A DNA stretch of 8,981 bases. It comes from an uncultured Alistipes sp. GTDB lineage: Bacteria; Bacteroidota; Bacteroidia; Bacteroidales; Rikenellaceae. The position numbers and the translations under genes are program-made. The notes under the pieces are model-generated. The model was not told the DNA's origin. It searched no databases and saw only the letters and a program-made list of their open reading frames with translations. The stretch lies in contig CAMWIG010000076.1 of assembly GCA_947174295.1 (NCBI GenBank), positions 1 to 8,981 of the forward strand. The letters are read 5' to 3'. Shown here piece by piece: positions 6,606 to 8,981 of the stretch (the first letter of the stretch is position 1; each line of letters begins with the position of its first letter).

Positions 6606-7486
6606 CGCTGCTTGAATAGTTTGATAAGTTCGGTAACGTAATCGCCGTCGGTCGAGACCTCGGCCGTGTCGATGCGGTTTCGCCGCAGCGTGGCGGCTAT
6701 CGTCTCGCTGCGTTCGCGCCATACCGAGGCGTAGTGCTCCCTCACGCGCGCCGACGAGGTGTCGACCCACACCTTGCGGCCCGTCTCGGCGTCGCGCAGC
6801 TCGACGATTCCCACGTCGGGCATCTCCGCCTCGCGCGGGTCGGTGACGCGCACGGCCACCAAATCATGGCGTCCGCCGGCGATTTTCAGAGCGTCGTCCA
6901 GCGCCGCACGGTCCGACGACGAGTCCATGAAGTCCGAGAGTATGAATGTCGTGCAGCGCTTTTTGTTGACGTTGGTCAGGAAGCGCACCGGCTCCGACAG
7001 ACACGTACCGCGCGAGACGGGCTCGAAGCCTATCAGCTCGCGTATAATCATCAGGATATGGCTGCGGCCCTTCTTCGGGGGGATGAACTTCTCCACGCGG
7101 TCGGAAAAGAGTATGCACCCCACCTTGTCGTTGTTCTGCGCAGCGGAGAATGCCAGCACGGCGGCGATTTCGGTTATGACGCTCTTTTTCAGGCGCTCGC
7201 CCGAGCCGAACATGCGCGACCCCGACACGTCGACCACCAGCATCATCGTGAGCTCACGCTCCTCCTCGTATATTTTGATGTGCGGCTTGCGCGAACGGGC
7301 CGTGACGTTCCAGTCGATGTCGCGCACGTCGTCGCCCATGCGGTACTCGCGCACCTCGGAGAAGGACATGCCCCGCCCGCGGAAAGCCGTGTGGTACTTT
7401 CCGGCGAAAATCTCGTTCGACAGACCGCGCGTCTTGATTTCGATTTTGCGGACTCGCCGGAGAATATCGTTCTCGCTCTCCTGCAT
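6602..7486 (-). CDS. DUF58 domain protein (vWA-like fold), MoxR partner
   Basis: The 294-aa product is a soluble cytoplasmic DUF58 protein of normal length. The defining motif GDDVRDIDWNVTAR is at residues 51-64, preceded by FRGRGMSFSEVREY (35-48). A vWA-like region follows with DVSGSRM (86-92) keeping the DxSxS metal site, while the later loop is LSDFMD (183-188) rather than TDG, as is common in DUF58. No membrane helix is seen. The start at 7486 is fixed by the TAATG junction, where the MoxR stop and this ATG share one base; upstream in-frame starts would extend into moxR. DUF58 genes commonly sit directly after moxR and are thought to work with it in assembly or activation of metal-binding or membrane complexes. 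Confidence 0.92.
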   Translation of the reverse strand: MQESENDILRRVRKIEIKTRGLSNEIFAGKYHTAFRGRGMSFSEVREYRMGDDVRDIDWNVTARSRKPHIKIYEEERELTMMLVVDVSGSRMFGSGERLKKSVITEIAAVLAFSAAQNNDKVGCILFSDRVEKFIPPKKGRSHILMIIRELIGFEPVSRGTCLSEPVRFLTNVNKKRCTTFILSDFMDSSSDRAALDDALKIAGGRHDLVAVRVTDPREAEMPDVGIVELRDAETGRKVWVDTSSARVREHYASVWRERSETIAATLRRNRIDTAEVSTDGDYVTELIKLFKQR

Positions 7487-8481
7487 TACGGTACTATGAC
7501 GTTGTTCAGAATATCGGTTATAATCTCCTCGGTAGAGATGTTCTCGGCCTCGGCTTCGTACGTGAGGCCGATGCGGTGGCGCAGCACGTCGTGGCACACG
7601 GCGCGCACATCCTCGGGGATGACGTACCCGCGGCGGCGGATGAAGGCGTATGCGCGCGCGGCCTTGGCCAGCGAAATCGACGCACGGGGCGAACCTCCGT
7701 ATGCAATCAGCGGCTGCAACTTCTGCAAGTTGTACTCGGCCGGTTCGCGCGTGGCGAAGATTATGTCGACGATGTACTTCTCTATCTTCTCGTCCATGTA
7801 TACGTCCTCCACGACCTTGCGGGCCTTGATTATGTCGGCCGGCGTGATGACCTTGTCGACCTCGGGCATGCCCGCACCCGAGAGGTTCATGCGCACGATA
7901 TCGCGCTCCTCCTGCTTCTTGGGATAGGATATGCGGGCTTTGAGCATGAAACGGTCGACCTGCGCCTCGGGCAGCGGGTAGGTTCCCTCCTGTTCCAGCG
8001 GGTTCTGCGTGGCCAGCACCAGAAACGGCTGCGGCAGCGGATAGGTCTTGTCGCCGATTGTCACCTGACGCTCCTGCATGGCTTCGAGCAGCGCCGACTG
8101 CACCTTGGCCGGCGAACGGTTGATTTCATCGGCCAGCACGAAGTTGGCGAAAACCGGGCCTTTCTTGACGGTGAAATCCTCGCTCTTCTGCGAATAGATG
8201 AGCGTACCGATAAGGTCGGCGGGCAGCAGGTCGGGAGTGAACTGTATGCGCGCGAAATCGGCGTCGACAGCCTTGGCGAGGGTCGTTATGGCGAGCGTTT
8301 TCGCCAGACCCGGCACTCCTTCGAGCAAAATATGACCGTTCGACAGCAGACCGATGAGCAGCGTGTCGACCAGATGGCTCTGGCCCACGATGACCTTGCC
8401 CATCTCGGCGCGGAGCGTATCGACGAACACCGATTCGCGCTCGATACGTTCGTTCAGTTCCTTGATGTTTACGACTTCCAT
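7486..8481 (-). CDS. MoxR family AAA+ ATPase
   Basis: This 331-aa cytoplasmic AAA+ ATPase is the first gene of the operon. It shows the MoxR-type Walker A GVPGLAKT (55-62), Walker B VLADEINR (115-122), sensor 1 ATQNP (157-161), an arginine-finger segment EAQVDRF (172-178) and a sensor 2 segment GGSPRAS (262-268). The stretch FTPDLLPADLIGT (81-93) is also a family hallmark. MoxR proteins form oligomeric rings that remodel vWA-domain partners; three vWA-like genes (DUF58, batA, batB) follow. The ATG at 8481 has an A/T-rich upstream context without Shine-Dalgarno, normal for Bacteroidota. The stop overlaps the next start (TAATG). All catalytic motifs are intact. Confidence 0.96.
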   Translation of the reverse strand: MEVVNIKELNERIERESVFVDTLRAEMGKVIVGQSHLVDTLLIGLLSNGHILLEGVPGLAKTLAITTLAKAVDADFARIQFTPDLLPADLIGTLIYSQKSEDFTVKKGPVFANFVLADEINRSPAKVQSALLEAMQERQVTIGDKTYPLPQPFLVLATQNPLEQEGTYPLPEAQVDRFMLKARISYPKKQEERDIVRMNLSGAGMPEVDKVITPADIIKARKVVEDVYMDEKIEKYIVDIIFATREPAEYNLQKLQPLIAYGGSPRASISLAKAARAYAFIRRRGYVIPEDVRAVCHDVLRHRIGLTYEAEAENISTEEIITDILNNVIVP

Positions 8482-8528
8482 GTTAGATTTATGTTTTTAA
8501 TATTCGTTATTTTCCGTTTGCGTAGCCT

Positions 8529-8547
8529 TTATTTGCCGTGCAAATAA
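8529..8547. promoter_or_regulatory. Inverted repeat upstream of moxR (possible operator or 5' UTR hairpin)
   Basis: TTATTTGC (8529-8536) and GCAAATAA (8540-8547) are perfect complements around a 3-nt loop, ~50-65 nt upstream of the moxR start. The repeat overlaps the candidate -7 element, so it could be a regulator site, or a leader hairpin if transcription starts upstream. It has no adjoining T-run in the moxR direction. Function is inferred from position only. Confidence 0.5.
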
Positions 8548-8573
8548 CGTACAGCTTCCGATTTTATTGCAAA
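8541..8573 (-). promoter_or_regulatory. Candidate promoter of the moxR-bat operon
   Basis: The minus strand shows TTTG (8570-8573), a 21-nt spacer and GTTATTTG (8541-8548). The TTTG halves and spacing fit the Bacteroidota consensus, but the TA of TANNTTTG is not matched. The region is A/T-rich and lies between a candidate terminator and the first operon gene, where a promoter is expected. An alternative -7 TAAATTTG (8570-8577) matches better but lacks an upstream TTTG at the right spacing. Confidence 0.4.
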
Positions 8574-8669
8574 TTTAATAAAAAAATCCGTGACTATTCC
8601 GTTGCGGGCGACTATCGCGCGTGGCGAACGGCCGATTGCCATACGCCCCGTCGGTCGGCCGGTGCGCCG

Positions 8670-8718
8670 AAAAGCACGCGGCACCGCACTCCCCGACGGT
8701 TCGGGTGCACGGTGCCGC
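8670..8718 (-). terminator. Candidate intrinsic terminator of the ABC permease transcript
   Basis: Arms GCGGCACCG (8678-8686) and CGGTGCCGC (8710-8718) are perfect complements, and the inner sequence adds further imperfect pairing (CCCCGA with TCGGG). In the leftward transcript the stem is followed by GTGC and then only four Ts (8670-8673). It begins 24 nt after the permease stop. The stem is strong but the T-run is weak and slightly displaced. Confidence 0.6.
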
Positions 8719-8742
8719 ATGCGCGCTCCGCCAGGGAGCAAA

Positions 8743-8981
8743 TCAATATTTGTAGGTCATCCAGCGGTAGAGCTCCTTGAAGGTGGGTTTCTTGCCGTGC
8801 ATGAGGATGCCGACGCGGTATATTTTCGACGCCAGCCACACCATGAACACTATCGAGGCGTAGAGAATCACGAGCGACAGAACGGGCTCCCACGCCGGAA
8901 TGCCGGCCGGGACGCGGGCCATCATGACTATCGGCGAGGTGAAGGGTATGATCGAGAACCAGAATGCCAGCGACGAGTTGG
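8743..8981 (-). CDS. ABC-2 type transporter permease, C-terminal fragment (continues past the window edge)
   Basis: Only the last ~79 residues are in the window, and the frame is open to position 8981. They read LAFWFSIIPFTSPIVMMARV, then a final transmembrane helix (WEPVLSLVILYASIVFMVW) and the cytosolic end ASKIYRVGILMHGKKPTFKE. This ending closely resembles the C-termini of Bacteroidota NatB/YhaP-like ABC-2 permeases, which pair with a separate ATPase subunit. The internal ATG at 8925 is not the start, because homologous sequence continues upstream. Substrate is unknown. It is separated from the moxR operon by a candidate terminator, so it is probably a different transcription unit. Confidence 0.85.
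   Translation of the reverse strand, partial: NSSLAFWFSIIPFTSPIVMMARVPAGIPAWEPVLSLVILYASIVFMVWLASKIYRVGILMHGKKPTFKELYRWMTYKY

Noticed and set aside
6734..8547. Two long plus-strand frames (6734-7927 and 7576-8547) antisense to DUF58 and moxR
   Set aside because: They overlap each other and intact conserved genes on the opposite strand; no motifs or signal sequences.
8570..8577. TAAATTTG as the main -7 element for moxR
   Set aside because: It matches TANNTTTG, but no TTTG is found 19-21 nt upstream, so it is kept only as an alternative.

Overview
The window comes from a Bacteroidota genome, most likely Alistipes or a close member of Rikenellaceae. The left edge holds the first ~366 nt of a 16S rRNA gene (minus strand) whose V1-V2 region reads like Alistipes from memory. 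All recognisable promoters follow the Bacteroidota pattern TTTG-N19-21-TANNTTTG. Start codons lack clear Shine-Dalgarno sequences, as is usual in this phylum. The protein genes are GC-rich, while the intergenic regions are AT-rich.

Layout from left to right. Positions 1-366 hold the 5' part of 16S rRNA, read leftward. Positions 367-887 are intergenic: the rRNA leader with a boxA-like motif, two tandem rRNA promoters pointing left, an A-tract-rich stretch, and a rightward promoter for a MATE-family efflux transporter (888-2216). The MATE gene meets, tail to tail with a 2-nt gap, the last gene of a long leftward operon.

That operon (8481 down to 2219) is a MoxR / Bat (Bacteroides aerotolerance) cluster. 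In transcription order it encodes a MoxR AAA+ ATPase, a DUF58 protein, a membrane protein with a signal peptide, one transmembrane helix and a cytosolic tail, the TPR protein BatC, the von Willebrand factor A (vWA) protein BatA, the vWA protein BatB, and a small unrecognised exported protein. Most junctions are overlapping or nearly so (TAATG, ATGA, 12 nt, 1 nt). The exceptions are a 143-nt gap before batA, which holds repeat-like DNA, and a short gap before the last gene, which holds a perfect 13-bp inverted repeat. At the right edge is the C-terminal end of an ABC-2 type permease, also leftward, followed by a candidate terminator.

How the genes may work together (family knowledge plus inference): MoxR ATPases typically partner with vWA-domain proteins. 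Here one MoxR is encoded with three proteins containing or resembling vWA domains (DUF58, BatA, BatB), a TPR scaffold and exported or membrane-anchored subunits. This suggests an inner-membrane, ATPase-remodelled complex facing the periplasm. Its biochemical role is not established. No tRNA, CRISPR array, insertion sequence or phage gene is visible. I see no clearly new multi-gene system; the least explained parts are the small terminal gene with its hairpin, the gene order with batC before batA and no batD/batE following, and the repeat-bearing gap.
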